64,000 bases of DNA from Litoreibacter halocynthiae (lineage in GTDB: Bacteria > Pseudomonadota > Alphaproteobacteria > Rhodobacterales > Rhodobacteraceae): assembly GCF_004365635.1 (NCBI RefSeq), contig NZ_SOBH01000004.1, positions 186,001 to 250,000 on the forward strand. Reading direction: 5' to 3'. The notes beneath the pieces are model-generated. The model had not been told where the DNA came from, searched no databases, and was given only the letters and a program-made list of their open reading frames with translations. This document shows, piece by piece, positions 36,809-45,518 of this stretch (positions are counted from its first letter, which is position 1; each line of letters begins with the position of its first letter). A program made the position numbers and the translations under genes.

Positions 36809-37600
36809 TTATCTCTCCAGAAGGTCACGGTAATACCGCCGCAATAGTAACAGACCTAAAGAGAGCAGACTTCCTGCTAACAGGTATAGGTAGACCACAG
36901 AAACGTAAGTCGCATCATACGTAGCATAAAACCCGTCCCGCATCATGCCAGTCAAATGCAGGATCGGATTGTACCAAAGATAAGTCTGTAACTCGACCGG
37001 CACATCTTCATACAAGAAAAAAACACCGGAAATTATAAACATCGGGCGCATGAGGATCGACCAAACTGTGCGCAAAACTACGAATCTGGTGAACAAAAAA
37101 CAATTTATCGTTCCGACAGCCAGTCCGAAGATCGCAGCGCTCAAGAGAGCCAGAATAACAGTGGGAAAATCAACGATTAATCGAACATCGTATATTTGAT
37201 GGATGCCAAAAATAACCAGGTAAAAAACCATGAGATGCGTAAAGGTACTTAGGAGGAACCGTGCTAGCATCGCATCTATGATGGTCACGCTAGGATAGGA
37301 CAACAACTGCCTCGAGAATAAGATGGATTGGGACATCTTAGTCGCAATGTCGTTGAACATCATGAAAGGAAGATAGGCCGTCGCATAGAACAGCGGAAAA
37401 TTCGTGCCCAGCGACGGCGCTCGCAATGCGTAAGAGAAGATAAACGACAGCACAGCAATTGCGGCGACCGGTTCAAGGATGGCCCAAACATAGCCACCGG
37501 GCGACCTGCCATAGGTCGAGGACATCTCACGAAGCATGAGCGCAAATGTGGCTCTTGCAGTCTGGAAGCGTGGGCGGAGCGAACGCGTTAGGTCAGCCAT
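36809..37600 (-). CDS. Polysaccharide ABC transporter permease (Wzm/KpsM)
   Basis: ABC-2 type permease of 263 residues with about six transmembrane helices. It starts with a cytoplasmic basic helix, then the conserved REMSSTYGRSPGGYVWAILEP segment typical of KpsM/RkpT2 capsule exporters; WYNPILHLTGMMRDG near the C-terminus is also characteristic. It exports completed polymer across the inner membrane with the ATPase at 38855-39547. It is divergent from the KpsE-like and ATPase genes, so the exporter is split over two transcription units sharing one 94-base promoter region. Confidence 0.92.
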   Translation of the reverse strand: MADLTRSLRPRFQTARATFALMLREMSSTYGRSPGGYVWAILEPVAAIAVLSFIFSYALRAPSLGTNFPLFYATAYLPFMMFNDIATKMSQSILFSRQLLSYPSVTIIDAMLARFLLSTFTHLMVFYLVIFGIHQIYDVRLIVDFPTVILALLSAAIFGLAVGTINCFLFTRFVVLRTVWSILMRPMFIISGVFFLYEDVPVELQTYLWYNPILHLTGMMRDGFYATYDATYVSVVYLYLLAGSLLSLGLLLLRRYYRDLLER

Positions 37601-37637
37601 TCAATCCTCCTTGCCGTCATTGCGCATCGTGATGATA

Positions 37638-37670
37638 GCCAGTTATACGTTGACTGGCGGTGAATGCCAG
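37638..37670. promoter_or_regulatory. Alternating inverted repeats between divergent capsule-export genes
   Basis: Three related arms occur in 33 bases: GCCAGT at 37638, ACTGGC at 37653 and GCCAG at 37666. The middle arm can pair with either flank, so either an operator with two overlapping half-site pairs or two mutually exclusive hairpins is possible. The site ends 24 bases before the KpsE-like start and about 40 bases before the permease start. No regulator is adjacent. Confidence 0.4.
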
Positions 37671-37694
37671 CCACCGGATGGAGTACGATAAAAA

Positions 37695-38849
37695 ATGTCC
37701 CAAGCACAATCAGGCAACCTGCCCTACACGGCGGTCGAGCTTGCCCGAATCAAAACGCGCCATCTTTGGCTCATCATCAGCTTCGTACTTTTCTTCCTAC
37801 TACCTGTGCTGACCACCGGAGTTTACCTTTTTGCCATCGCAAAGGACCAATATGCCTCGACGGTCGCATTCACCGTTCGGACCGAGGATGTCAGCTCTGC
37901 GGTTGATATCCTTGGTGGTATTTCGAACCTGTCCGGGGCGAGCTCATCGGATTCAGACATCCTGTATGAGTTTATTCAAAGCCAACAACTGGTTAAAGCG
38001 CTCGACGATAAGCTTGACCTACGTAATCGATATTCTCGGTCCTATTCCGAGGACTTCTACTTCTCGCTGAAGCCGGGGGGAACGATCGAGGATCTGACCA
38101 AATACTGGGAGCGTATGGTCAAAATTTACTACGATAGCGGGTCCGGCTTGATAGAGTTGCGTGTGAAAGCATTCGATCCGAATGAAGCGCTTGAGATCGC
38201 GAATGCGATCGTTACCGACAGCACCGAGATGATAAACGAGCTTAACGCCATCGCCCGCGAGGACGCCACGCGCTACGCCAAGGAAGATCTCGATCTGGCA
38301 GTGGACCGTTTGAAACTTGCGCGTCAGTCGATACTAGAGTTTCGGGCACGGACCCAGATCGTGGATCCGCAGGCCGATCTTCAGGGGCAAATGGGCATTC
38401 TGAACAACCTTCAACAACAATTTGCCACAGCTCTGATCGAGCTTGACCTCTTACGCGAAACCACGCGCGACAACGACCCGCGCATTGTGCAGGCCGAGAA
38501 CCGCATCAAGGTCATCCAGGAACGCATCACTGAGGAGCGGTTAAAGTTTGGCTCCAGTACGATCGAAGGCGGAGAAGACTACGTCACAATTATTGGTGAG
38601 TTCGAACGTCTGAATGTTGATTTGGAATTCGCCCAGAGTACCTATCTTGCAGCTTTGGCGTCCTACGACAGTTCCATCGCGGAAGCGCAACGAAAGAGTC
38701 GCTATCTGGCCGCATACCTCAAACCGTCGGCGGCGGAACGTTCCTTATATCCGGAGCGCTCATTGCTGCTACTGATGGTCGCCGTTTTTGCGTTTCTTTT
38801 GTGGACCATACTTTCGCTGGCCTATTACAGCATCCGGGATCGTGGGTAG
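37695..38849 (+). CDS. Capsule export inner-membrane protein (KpsE/RkpR-like)
   Basis: Membrane-periplasmic adaptor of 384 residues that links the ABC exporter to the outer-membrane channel in group 2 capsule systems. One transmembrane helix lies near residues 25-50 (LWLIISFVLFFLLPVLTTGVY), followed by a long periplasmic region rich in coiled coil (KEDLDLAVDRLKLARQSILE, AENRIKVIQERITEERLK), the conserved YLAALASYDSSIAEAQRKSRY segment, AAERSLYPERS and a second C-terminal helix. The ATPase gene starts five bases downstream. Length and topology match the family. Confidence 0.9.
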   Translation: MSQAQSGNLPYTAVELARIKTRHLWLIISFVLFFLLPVLTTGVYLFAIAKDQYASTVAFTVRTEDVSSAVDILGGISNLSGASSSDSDILYEFIQSQQLVKALDDKLDLRNRYSRSYSEDFYFSLKPGGTIEDLTKYWERMVKIYYDSGSGLIELRVKAFDPNEALEIANAIVTDSTEMINELNAIAREDATRYAKEDLDLAVDRLKLARQSILEFRARTQIVDPQADLQGQMGILNNLQQQFATALIELDLLRETTRDNDPRIVQAENRIKVIQERITEERLKFGSSTIEGGEDYVTIIGEFERLNVDLEFAQSTYLAALASYDSSIAEAQRKSRYLAAYLKPSAAERSLYPERSLLLLMVAVFAFLLWTILSLAYYSIRDRG

Positions 38850-38854
38850 ATCAG

Positions 38855-39547
38855 ATGATTGAACTGCGCGGCGTTACCAAGGCATATCATGGGCGTCGGA
38901 ATACGACATTTGTGGCCAATAACCTCAATCACATTTTTCCATCTGGCGAGTCTATCGCACTGCTCGGCCGAAATGGCGCTGGTAAATCGACATTGCTCGG
39001 AATGATTGCAGGCACAGTAAAACCCGACCATGGGGAAATCATCCGACATGGTCGCGTTTCTTATCCTGTCGGCTTTGCCGGAAGCTTCCACCCCGACCTG
39101 ACCGGTGCTCAGAATGCCCGCTTTGTCGCACGCATATATGGCGTCGATTCCGATGCATTGGTGGAGTTCGTGCGCAAGTTTGCGGGACTGGGACACCACT
39201 ACCATCTACCCTTCCGGTCATATTCATCCGGCATGAGATCGCGGTTGGCGTTCGGTGTCTCGATGGGTATCCCATTCGACACATATCTGGTCGACGAAGT
39301 CACGAGCGTCGGCGACGCTTCATTCAGGGCAAAAAGTCAGGCGGTCTTCAAAAAGCGAATGGAAAGCGCCGGGGCGATCGTCGTCAGCCACTCGATGGAA
39401 TTGATGAAGGCCCTTTGCACCTCCGGCGCGGTGTTGGAAAACGGCCGTCTGTTTTACTACGAACGCGTCGAACGCGCTGTGGAGCATTATGAAAACATGC
39501 TGCTCGGCAAGAAGCCCCCGCAACGGCGACCTGCGACTCCCGGATAA
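38855..39547 (+). CDS. Polysaccharide ABC transporter ATPase (Wzt/KpsT)
   Basis: Cytoplasmic ATPase of 230 residues powering the Wzm-like permease. Walker A is GRNGAGKST, the signature region is YSSGMRSRLAF and Walker B is TYLVDEVTSVGD, with the switch His in VVSHSM. The ATG at 38855 gives the normal KpsT start (MIELRGVTKAYH); upstream codons in this frame overlap the KpsE-like gene. There is no C-terminal substrate-binding domain, as in short KpsT proteins recognising export by a common lipid terminus. Confidence 0.93.
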   Translation: MIELRGVTKAYHGRRNTTFVANNLNHIFPSGESIALLGRNGAGKSTLLGMIAGTVKPDHGEIIRHGRVSYPVGFAGSFHPDLTGAQNARFVARIYGVDSDALVEFVRKFAGLGHHYHLPFRSYSSGMRSRLAFGVSMGIPFDTYLVDEVTSVGDASFRAKSQAVFKKRMESAGAIVVSHSMELMKALCTSGAVLENGRLFYYERVERAVEHYENMLLGKKPPQRRPATPG

Positions 39548-39565
39548 TACCAGCGCGCCGCGAGG

Positions 39566-41914
39566 TCAGGCTATGTCAAAAACGGTGCCGCCAATTTGCA
39601 GATTGATCTCGTCCTGAGCGTTGCCATCCACCAAAGCCCAGATAATCTGACCGGTCGGCTTGTAGATCACAAAAGACTCCGAGACCCCCGAAATCCCGGC
39701 GTTTGCGGTCTCGGCCACGTTGACTTGGAAGTCATCCACGCTCGCATCGGAATTCGCAAAAACCAGAACATCGCCATCAGCCGAGTTGTAGTCTTGAATC
39801 CAGTCTGAGCCGTGATCGCGGATGCCAAGATGATAGAATGAGTCGGCCCCGGCACCGCCGTTAATTCGGTCATGGCCGAAACCACCATTCACGAAGTCCG
39901 CGCCGTCGCCGCCAAAGATCAGATCGCTCAAAGGGCCGCCGGCTATCACGTCATCTCCAGTTTGCCCAATGAGCCTGTCGGTGCCGAAGCCGCCGATTAT
40001 CGTGTCGTTGCCGGCACCGGCATAGACTTCGTCATTGCCATAACCAGAGTCGATATAGTCATTGCCGCCGCCGGACGAAATCTCGTCACGCAAGTCGGCT
40101 GAATCAGCGCCGCCATAAATAAAGTCGTCACCGCTGCCGGTATCGATTCGGTCAAATCCATTGCCGCCGTAGATGGTGTCGTTGCCACCGCCGCCTGTCA
40201 GCACATCGTTGCCGCGATTGCCGTGAAGCTCGTTGTCCTGCGCGTTCCCAATCAGCCGGTCATTTCCGTCCCCGGAGGTGACATTTTCGAACTGGTTCGC
40301 GCTGAAGCTGGCCCACTCGACACCCTGGACGGAAACCCCGGTGTTGAGGTTCAGAACCACATTTCCCGAAACAGCTGCAAAGTTCAGCCAGTCGGTGCCA
40401 CCATCTGTGTCTTCAATGGTCGTCCTGCCGGAGTCAGCGTTGGCGAGCTCCATGAAATCGTTGGTAAAGTGGTGGATATCATCCGCGCTGGCCTCGGATC
40501 CGTAAAACTCCACGGAAACGCTGTTCAGGCGACCTCCATTGCCGTAAGTGCTGTCGTCGATGCGCACGCTCCAGTCGCCAGCAGAGCTTTCACCCTGCAA
40601 TGCCGCGATACCAAATGTCCAATCCCAGCCGTAATCCATCAGGTAGTCAAAGCCTATCCCATCAAACAGCAGATATTCCTGCCCGGATGGCGAGACCAGA
40701 AATGCGGACAGATTGCTGGCATAGCTGTGCGTAATGTCCAGTGTGACGTTCACATACTCGATCTGGATGTCCTCAGTGACCGTGAGCGTGGAGGTGACGC
40801 TGCCGATCGTGGGTATTGTGTCAAATGGCGAGCTTGAGACCGTCACCGCAGACTCATTGCCCGAAACAGCCGCCTCTTGCGTCATATAGGACCATGCTTC
40901 CGCCATGCGGACTGCGGCCAGCGCATCAATCAGGCCAAAGCCGTAGCTTAGGTTGAACGACGCCCCGCCCCCGTTCCAGTTGGTTGCGTCATTGGCGAAC
41001 CAATCGCCCTGCTCGTAGCCCGTATAGGCATTGCCAAAGGTCGAGCCGGTCTGGGCCGCCGACATTGCCAGCACTGTTTGAACGTCGCGCCATCCAAGGT
41101 CCCCATTGGCCTCTAGCATCAGTGCGACAACACCAGAAACCACCGGTGTGGCCGCGGATGTACCCCCGAACGTGCTCGTGTAATCGCTAAAGCTGTAGCC
41201 ATCGCTCCCCGAAATATCGGTGGTCACAGTCGCGGCAGGAGCGCTGATCAGCAGGCCCGTTCCGAAGTTGGAATAGTCGGTCACATTATCGGTAGTTCCC
41301 GTGGCGCCCACGGTGATCGCCCAACGAATGGTATGCTCACCAGTGCCTTGCACGTTCAGCGTATCGTTGCCCGCCGCCTGCACGATGACCGTTCCAAGCC
41401 CGTCCCGCCCCTGTTCCGCATTGCCTTGGTAGGCGTCCGCAAGATCGCGAAGACTTCCGTACCCGCCCCCAGAATTCTGGAAGCTGAAGAACAACGGTTC
41501 ATAACCCCAGCTGTTCGACGTAATGTCGAATGTGCGCATATGCTCCATTGCGGTGATTTCGTCGAGACCGTTGAGATAGATATCGTCGAAGACGTCCACT
41601 GCACCTAGCGTGGCCTCATAAGCGACACCGACACCGCCTCGGTTGTTCCCTGCTTCGGCTGCGATGATACCTGCAATCGCCGTGCCATGGGCATTTTCCC
41701 CCACATTTGGAAACGCGTCCCAGTTGGTTCCGCCAGTCACAAGGTTCAGGCTGCTGTCGAAGTTTCCATCCAGATCAAGATGATTGTAGTCGACGCCATC
41801 GTCGAAAACACCGACTGTGACGCCGTTGCCGCTGTAGTCGTCCCAAACAAGCCCCACATTGATACGGCCAAGGTGCCACTGGTTCGAAAATAACGGATCA
41901 CTAAATGATGCCAC
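39566..41914 (-). CDS. Subtilisin-like protease with P-domain and RTX repeats
   Basis: Secreted calcium-binding serine protease of about 782 residues. The S8 catalytic triad is visible: Asp in GVFDDGVDY, His in AHGTAIAG and Ser in GGTSAATP. A kexin-type P-domain follows (IEYVNVTLDITHSYASNLSA), then RTX nonapeptides (GGNGFDRIDTGSGDDFIYGG) and a C-terminal module shared with the neighbouring gene. It has no signal peptide, so type I secretion is expected. Two GTG starts are possible: 41962 has no good ribosome binding site, whereas GTG at 41914 has GGAG eight bases upstream and gives MASFSDPLFSNQWHL. The C-terminus ends 18 bases from the convergent ATPase gene. Its target is unknown. Confidence 0.88.
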   Translation of the reverse strand: MASFSDPLFSNQWHLGRINVGLVWDDYSGNGVTVGVFDDGVDYNHLDLDGNFDSSLNLVTGGTNWDAFPNVGENAHGTAIAGIIAAEAGNNRGGVGVAYEATLGAVDVFDDIYLNGLDEITAMEHMRTFDITSNSWGYEPLFFSFQNSGGGYGSLRDLADAYQGNAEQGRDGLGTVIVQAAGNDTLNVQGTGEHTIRWAITVGATGTTDNVTDYSNFGTGLLISAPAATVTTDISGSDGYSFSDYTSTFGGTSAATPVVSGVVALMLEANGDLGWRDVQTVLAMSAAQTGSTFGNAYTGYEQGDWFANDATNWNGGGASFNLSYGFGLIDALAAVRMAEAWSYMTQEAAVSGNESAVTVSSSPFDTIPTIGSVTSTLTVTEDIQIEYVNVTLDITHSYASNLSAFLVSPSGQEYLLFDGIGFDYLMDYGWDWTFGIAALQGESSAGDWSVRIDDSTYGNGGRLNSVSVEFYGSEASADDIHHFTNDFMELANADSGRTTIEDTDGGTDWLNFAAVSGNVVLNLNTGVSVQGVEWASFSANQFENVTSGDGNDRLIGNAQDNELHGNRGNDVLTGGGGNDTIYGGNGFDRIDTGSGDDFIYGGADSADLRDEISSGGGNDYIDSGYGNDEVYAGAGNDTIIGGFGTDRLIGQTGDDVIAGGPLSDLIFGGDGADFVNGGFGHDRINGGAGADSFYHLGIRDHGSDWIQDYNSADGDVLVFANSDASVDDFQVNVAETANAGISGVSESFVIYKPTGQIIWALVDGNAQDEINLQIGGTVFDIA

Positions 41915-42008
41915 TGGGAAATCTCCGCCTAAAAAATTTTCTTTGCGCACAATTTTGCGCACGATTCACAAAGAAGTGGAGCTTTTTTGAGGCAATTATG
42001 CGCGGTTT

Positions 42009-44363
42009 TCAAGCCAACAAATCAAAGACTTCCGAACTCGACCCGATTTGTAAGGTAATTTCATCCTGCGCCGCCCCGTCAATCAAGGCCCATATTATTT
42101 GTCCTGTTGGGCGGTAAATTACAAAAGCTTCGGCAATGTCGTTTTGCCCTGCGTTTTCGGTTTCAGCAAAGTTTACTTGAAAATCAGCCGAAGTGGCGTC
42201 GCCATCTGCAAAAATCAAAGTATCACCATCAGCATAGCGATAGTCTTGAATCCAGTCGGAACCGTGATCGCGAATACCTAAATGATAGAACGAGTCCGTC
42301 CCCGCCCCGCCATTTATCCGGTCGTGGCCAAACCCACCATTGATGAAGTCCGCACCATCACCACCAAAAATCAGATCACTCAAGGGCCCGCCGGTTATCA
42401 CGTCATTGCCCGCCTGCCCGATCAGCATGTCCGCGCCGAAGCCCCCCAAAACGAAGTCGTCACCGGCACCTGCATAGACCTGATCGTTACCATAGCCTGC
42501 GTCAATATAGTCGTCGCCGGCTCCCGAATTGATTTCGTCGCGAATATCATTCGAATTGAATCCGCCGTAGATCACGTCGTCACCGTTGCCCCCCTGAATC
42601 TGGTCATAGCCATTGCCGCCATAGATCGTGTCATCACCGTCGCCCGCACTCACAACATCGTTGCCCCCGCCGGCGCGGATCGTATCGTGCGCAGCACTGC
42701 CGACGAGGGTATCGTCGCCCTCCGTTCCCAGAAGCAACGCGGTCGCGGGCGGTTCCGGCTCCACGGGAGGGTCGGGTTCAACCGGCGGGTCAGGCTCCAC
42801 AGGAGGATCCGGCTCGATCGGAGGGTCGGGCTCGACAGGCGGGTCCGGCTCGATGGGTTCATTCGGGTTGATTTCAGGGACGCCCGGCGCATTCCCGACA
42901 AACTGGTGCTCTAGGTCGAAAAACGAGCTGGCTGAAAAATCTGACGCGCTCAGGCTTGATCCATCGTGGCTTTGAACTGTTAGCGTGACCTCCCCGTACC
43001 CAATCACGGCACCCGTCGCCGTGGAGGTGATCGAAAGTTGCGACATGTTGCGCAGAAGGACGAAGCCTGGGAAAGAAATCTGGTCCTGCCCGCTCTGGAA
43101 ATCCGAAATGGTCCCAAGCGACCCAATGTTCTCATAGGAGGCTTCGAAGACGAAATGGTCGGCCCCCGCGCCTCCTGTCAGGGTGACATCCATCGCGCTG
43201 GCGATCAGAAGATCATCCCCTGCTCCCTCGGCGACAGAAGCCCCTGATGTGTCAGCGAAGTGAGTGAGCCCCAAATCGTCTCTGGCAATTTCAAAGCTTG
43301 ATATGCCCGCATCGCGCTGGCTGGAGACGAAGACCTTGATGGTCGCGGCATCCAGCGTTGCCACAATAGAGCTGACGTTTTGCAACAATGCGCCCGAGCT
43401 GTGAACGACGGTTTGAAGATGGACAAGCCGGCCGGTCGGCAACAGTTGCAGCACGCTCATGCCGCCGTCGGTCCCAGCGGCGAAGACAAGCGTGCTTCCA
43501 TCAACCTCAAGCGTAGTCATGGCCGACAAGTTGGCAAATCTGGTCCCAAGATTGTCGGTCACATGGTCAAGCGGCATCAAGGAACCGTCGTCCTGCACCC
43601 TGATCGCGGTGATTGACGAACTGCCGCTGCTGCCGACCAGCAGCAGGGCGTTGCCCCCTATCGTGGCGTCTATTAGGATATCGGGCCCGTTCACGCCCAA
43701 TCCGGTTTCAGCTCCTATGCGATCCGTTTGGGTGAGGGTTCCGCTCGCGTCGACGCGGAAGCTTGTAAGGGAGTCCGCACCTGATGCGCTCGCGATCAGC
43801 CATTGCTGCCCGCTCGCCTCAACCATCAAAAGATCTCGCAAGGTAACGGCGCTGCCGGTCGCCGCAGGTGGTCCGAGCACGGTGATGGCTTGGGTTGACG
43901 CGCTTTCGCCGCCAACGAGCTCATCAATCGAAATCTTGTCGTCTGTCCCGCTGATCGAGAACGAGTATCGGCCTTGACCGGTTTCCGCGACAACGAGGGA
44001 TTGGAGCGGGCTTAACGCGTTGCCAAGCGTCGTGACCGGAGGTTCGGGCAAAAAACAGCCGTCGACATCAAGCGCCAGTTGCCGCGCTTCGGAGGTCCGG
44101 CCTTCGGTCACCCACACAACGCCGGTTTCCGCCACCTCAAAACCAACGCTCCGGCCAACACCTGTAGGGCCGGAGCCAAGCAACAGATCCCGCTGCACAA
44201 GGTTGCCATCGGCCATCAGCTCATAACTGACAAGGTCGCCCGTAGCCTCGTAGGCGGTAACGAGAAACTGCCGTTCTCCGTCGCGCCAGACAACCATTTC
44301 GGTGATCCGTGACTGAGGCTCGAAGCCTGTCACCTGAACAATTGGTCCTGATAAGATTTGCAT
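42009..44363 (-). CDS. RTX calcium-binding protein with N-terminal beta-propeller-like region
   Basis: Large secreted protein of 784 residues without signal peptide. Residues 1-450 are a repeated, blade-like sequence (for example TGVGRSVGFEVAETGVVWVTEG, GNALLLVGSSGSSSITAIRV) resembling lactonase-type or WD-like propellers, though no enzyme motif was found. Then comes a Pro-rich linker of EPDPPV repeats, RTX nonapeptides (GGNGDDVIYGG) and a C-terminal module nearly the same as that of the protease gene downstream. The ATG has GAGG seven bases before it. It lies 94 bases upstream of the protease start on the same strand, so they may be co-transcribed. The role could be adhesion or matrix binding. 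Confidence 0.8.
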   Translation of the reverse strand: MQILSGPIVQVTGFEPQSRITEMVVWRDGERQFLVTAYEATGDLVSYELMADGNLVQRDLLLGSGPTGVGRSVGFEVAETGVVWVTEGRTSEARQLALDVDGCFLPEPPVTTLGNALSPLQSLVVAETGQGRYSFSISGTDDKISIDELVGGESASTQAITVLGPPAATGSAVTLRDLLMVEASGQQWLIASASGADSLTSFRVDASGTLTQTDRIGAETGLGVNGPDILIDATIGGNALLLVGSSGSSSITAIRVQDDGSLMPLDHVTDNLGTRFANLSAMTTLEVDGSTLVFAAGTDGGMSVLQLLPTGRLVHLQTVVHSSGALLQNVSSIVATLDAATIKVFVSSQRDAGISSFEIARDDLGLTHFADTSGASVAEGAGDDLLIASAMDVTLTGGAGADHFVFEASYENIGSLGTISDFQSGQDQISFPGFVLLRNMSQLSITSTATGAVIGYGEVTLTVQSHDGSSLSASDFSASSFFDLEHQFVGNAPGVPEINPNEPIEPDPPVEPDPPIEPDPPVEPDPPVEPDPPVEPEPPATALLLGTEGDDTLVGSAAHDTIRAGGGNDVVSAGDGDDTIYGGNGYDQIQGGNGDDVIYGGFNSNDIRDEINSGAGDDYIDAGYGNDQVYAGAGDDFVLGGFGADMLIGQAGNDVITGGPLSDLIFGGDGADFINGGFGHDRINGGAGTDSFYHLGIRDHGSDWIQDYRYADGDTLIFADGDATSADFQVNFAETENAGQNDIAEAFVIYRPTGQIIWALIDGAAQDEITLQIGSSSEVFDLLA
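42757..42864. repeat. Six tandem 18-bp units coding for a proline-rich linker
   Basis: On the plus strand about six 18-base units beginning GGCTCCAC or GGCTCGA run head to tail, the last diverged. Read on the minus strand they encode EPDPPV units. They sit between the propeller-like part and the RTX part of the 784-residue protein. Such in-frame 18-base repeats can change number by slippage without breaking the frame. Confidence 0.8.
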
Positions 44364-44582
44364 GTTGGCCCCTCGATTTCACACCTGCATTTAGATTGGG
44401 CCGGGGCGAAGTTTTGGGGCTGGAAATCAGTCAAATTCGGGGCGATCACCGATAAATTTAATAGACTTATCGGCGGCTCCGCCCCGACCGGTTTGATCCA
44501 AGATTGACACTCGGCGGTGCATCCACCAGACAAGATAGGCGACACAGACAGCCGCCTGAACCAATTCCGGACATCCGTAACC

Positions 44583-45518
44583 ATGAGAACCCCTTCACCA
44601 AGCTGCGCTGTCGCCGTCTGCACCTACAATGGCTCCCGCTTCCTGCGTGAACAGCTTGACAGCATCACAAATCAATCGCTCCGCCCCTCCGAAATTCTGG
44701 TGTCTGACGATGGCTCCAGCGACAACACGCTCGCCGTCGCGGAACGCTTCTCAAAGGAGTGGACCGCCGGAGATACGCGGATTCTGAATGGCCCGGGGCG
44801 CGGCTACGCGGTCAATTTTCTGGCATCGCTGGCACGGATTGCCCCCGAAACTGACTTGGTGGCGTTGTCGGATCAGGATGATGTCTGGACGCCGACCAAA
44901 CTGAACCGCGCGCATAAAATGCTAGAGCCGCTCGGCGATATGCCTGCACTATATGGCGGTGCGACGTGGATTTGTGACGAGGGACTTAAGGTCACGAGCA
45001 AGTCCAGACCCCTTCGGGTTGCCTTGGGGTTCCGTCATGCCATCGGCCAAAATTTCGCGGGCGGCAACACTATGGTATTGAACAACGCCGGGTTACGCCT
45101 GGTGCAAAAGGCATGGGCGTTGTCGCAAAACTCGGTGCCGGTTCATGACTGGTGGCTTTACCAGCTTGTCTCTGGCGCGGGGGGCCGTGTTGTCTATGAC
45201 CGTGAACCCTGCCTTTTTTACCGTCAGCACAAGACCAACCAGATCGGTGATGCCGCAGGGCTTTTGGCCATGGGGAAACGGATGCGTCGCATGGTCCGCG
45301 GTGACTACCGCAACTGGAATACGGCCAACCTGAAAGCGCTGAGCGCATGCTATCCGCTGTTAAGCCAAGACAACAAAGCTGTGCTGGAAACCGTGCTTGC
45401 ACAACGGAACGGCGGAATGGCGCAAAGGTTGGCCTTGATGAGGTCACCCGGGCTCTACCGCCAGGGGACATTGGGGCAGGCTGGGCTTATGGCGGCCCTT
45501 GCATTGAATCGTTTCTAG
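44583..45518 (+). CDS. Glycosyltransferase family 2, rhamnosyltransferase-like
   Basis: GT-A enzyme of 311 residues. The N-terminal VAVCTYNGSRFLREQLDSI, LVSDDGSSDNT and the metal-binding LSDQDDVWTPTKL are typical of the RfbF/WbbL-like rhamnosyltransferase group. HDWWLYQLVSGAGG and LFYRQH are the conserved C-terminal motifs of this subgroup. The ATG at 44583 fits the fold; the frame continues upstream to 44517 without homology. The rfb operon making dTDP-rhamnose converges on it, and the stops overlap by four bases. It probably adds rhamnose to the polymer. Confidence 0.87.
   Translation: MRTPSPSCAVAVCTYNGSRFLREQLDSITNQSLRPSEILVSDDGSSDNTLAVAERFSKEWTAGDTRILNGPGRGYAVNFLASLARIAPETDLVALSDQDDVWTPTKLNRAHKMLEPLGDMPALYGGATWICDEGLKVTSKSRPLRVALGFRHAIGQNFAGGNTMVLNNAGLRLVQKAWALSQNSVPVHDWWLYQLVSGAGGRVVYDREPCLFYRQHKTNQIGDAAGLLAMGKRMRRMVRGDYRNWNTANLKALSACYPLLSQDNKAVLETVLAQRNGGMAQRLALMRSPGLYRQGTLGQAGLMAALALNRF

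Noticed and set aside
42282-42914. Plus-strand frame of 210 codons opposite the RTX repeats
   Set aside because: Repetitive DNA of the RTX region keeps several frames open; composition is Arg/Val-rich without a fold.
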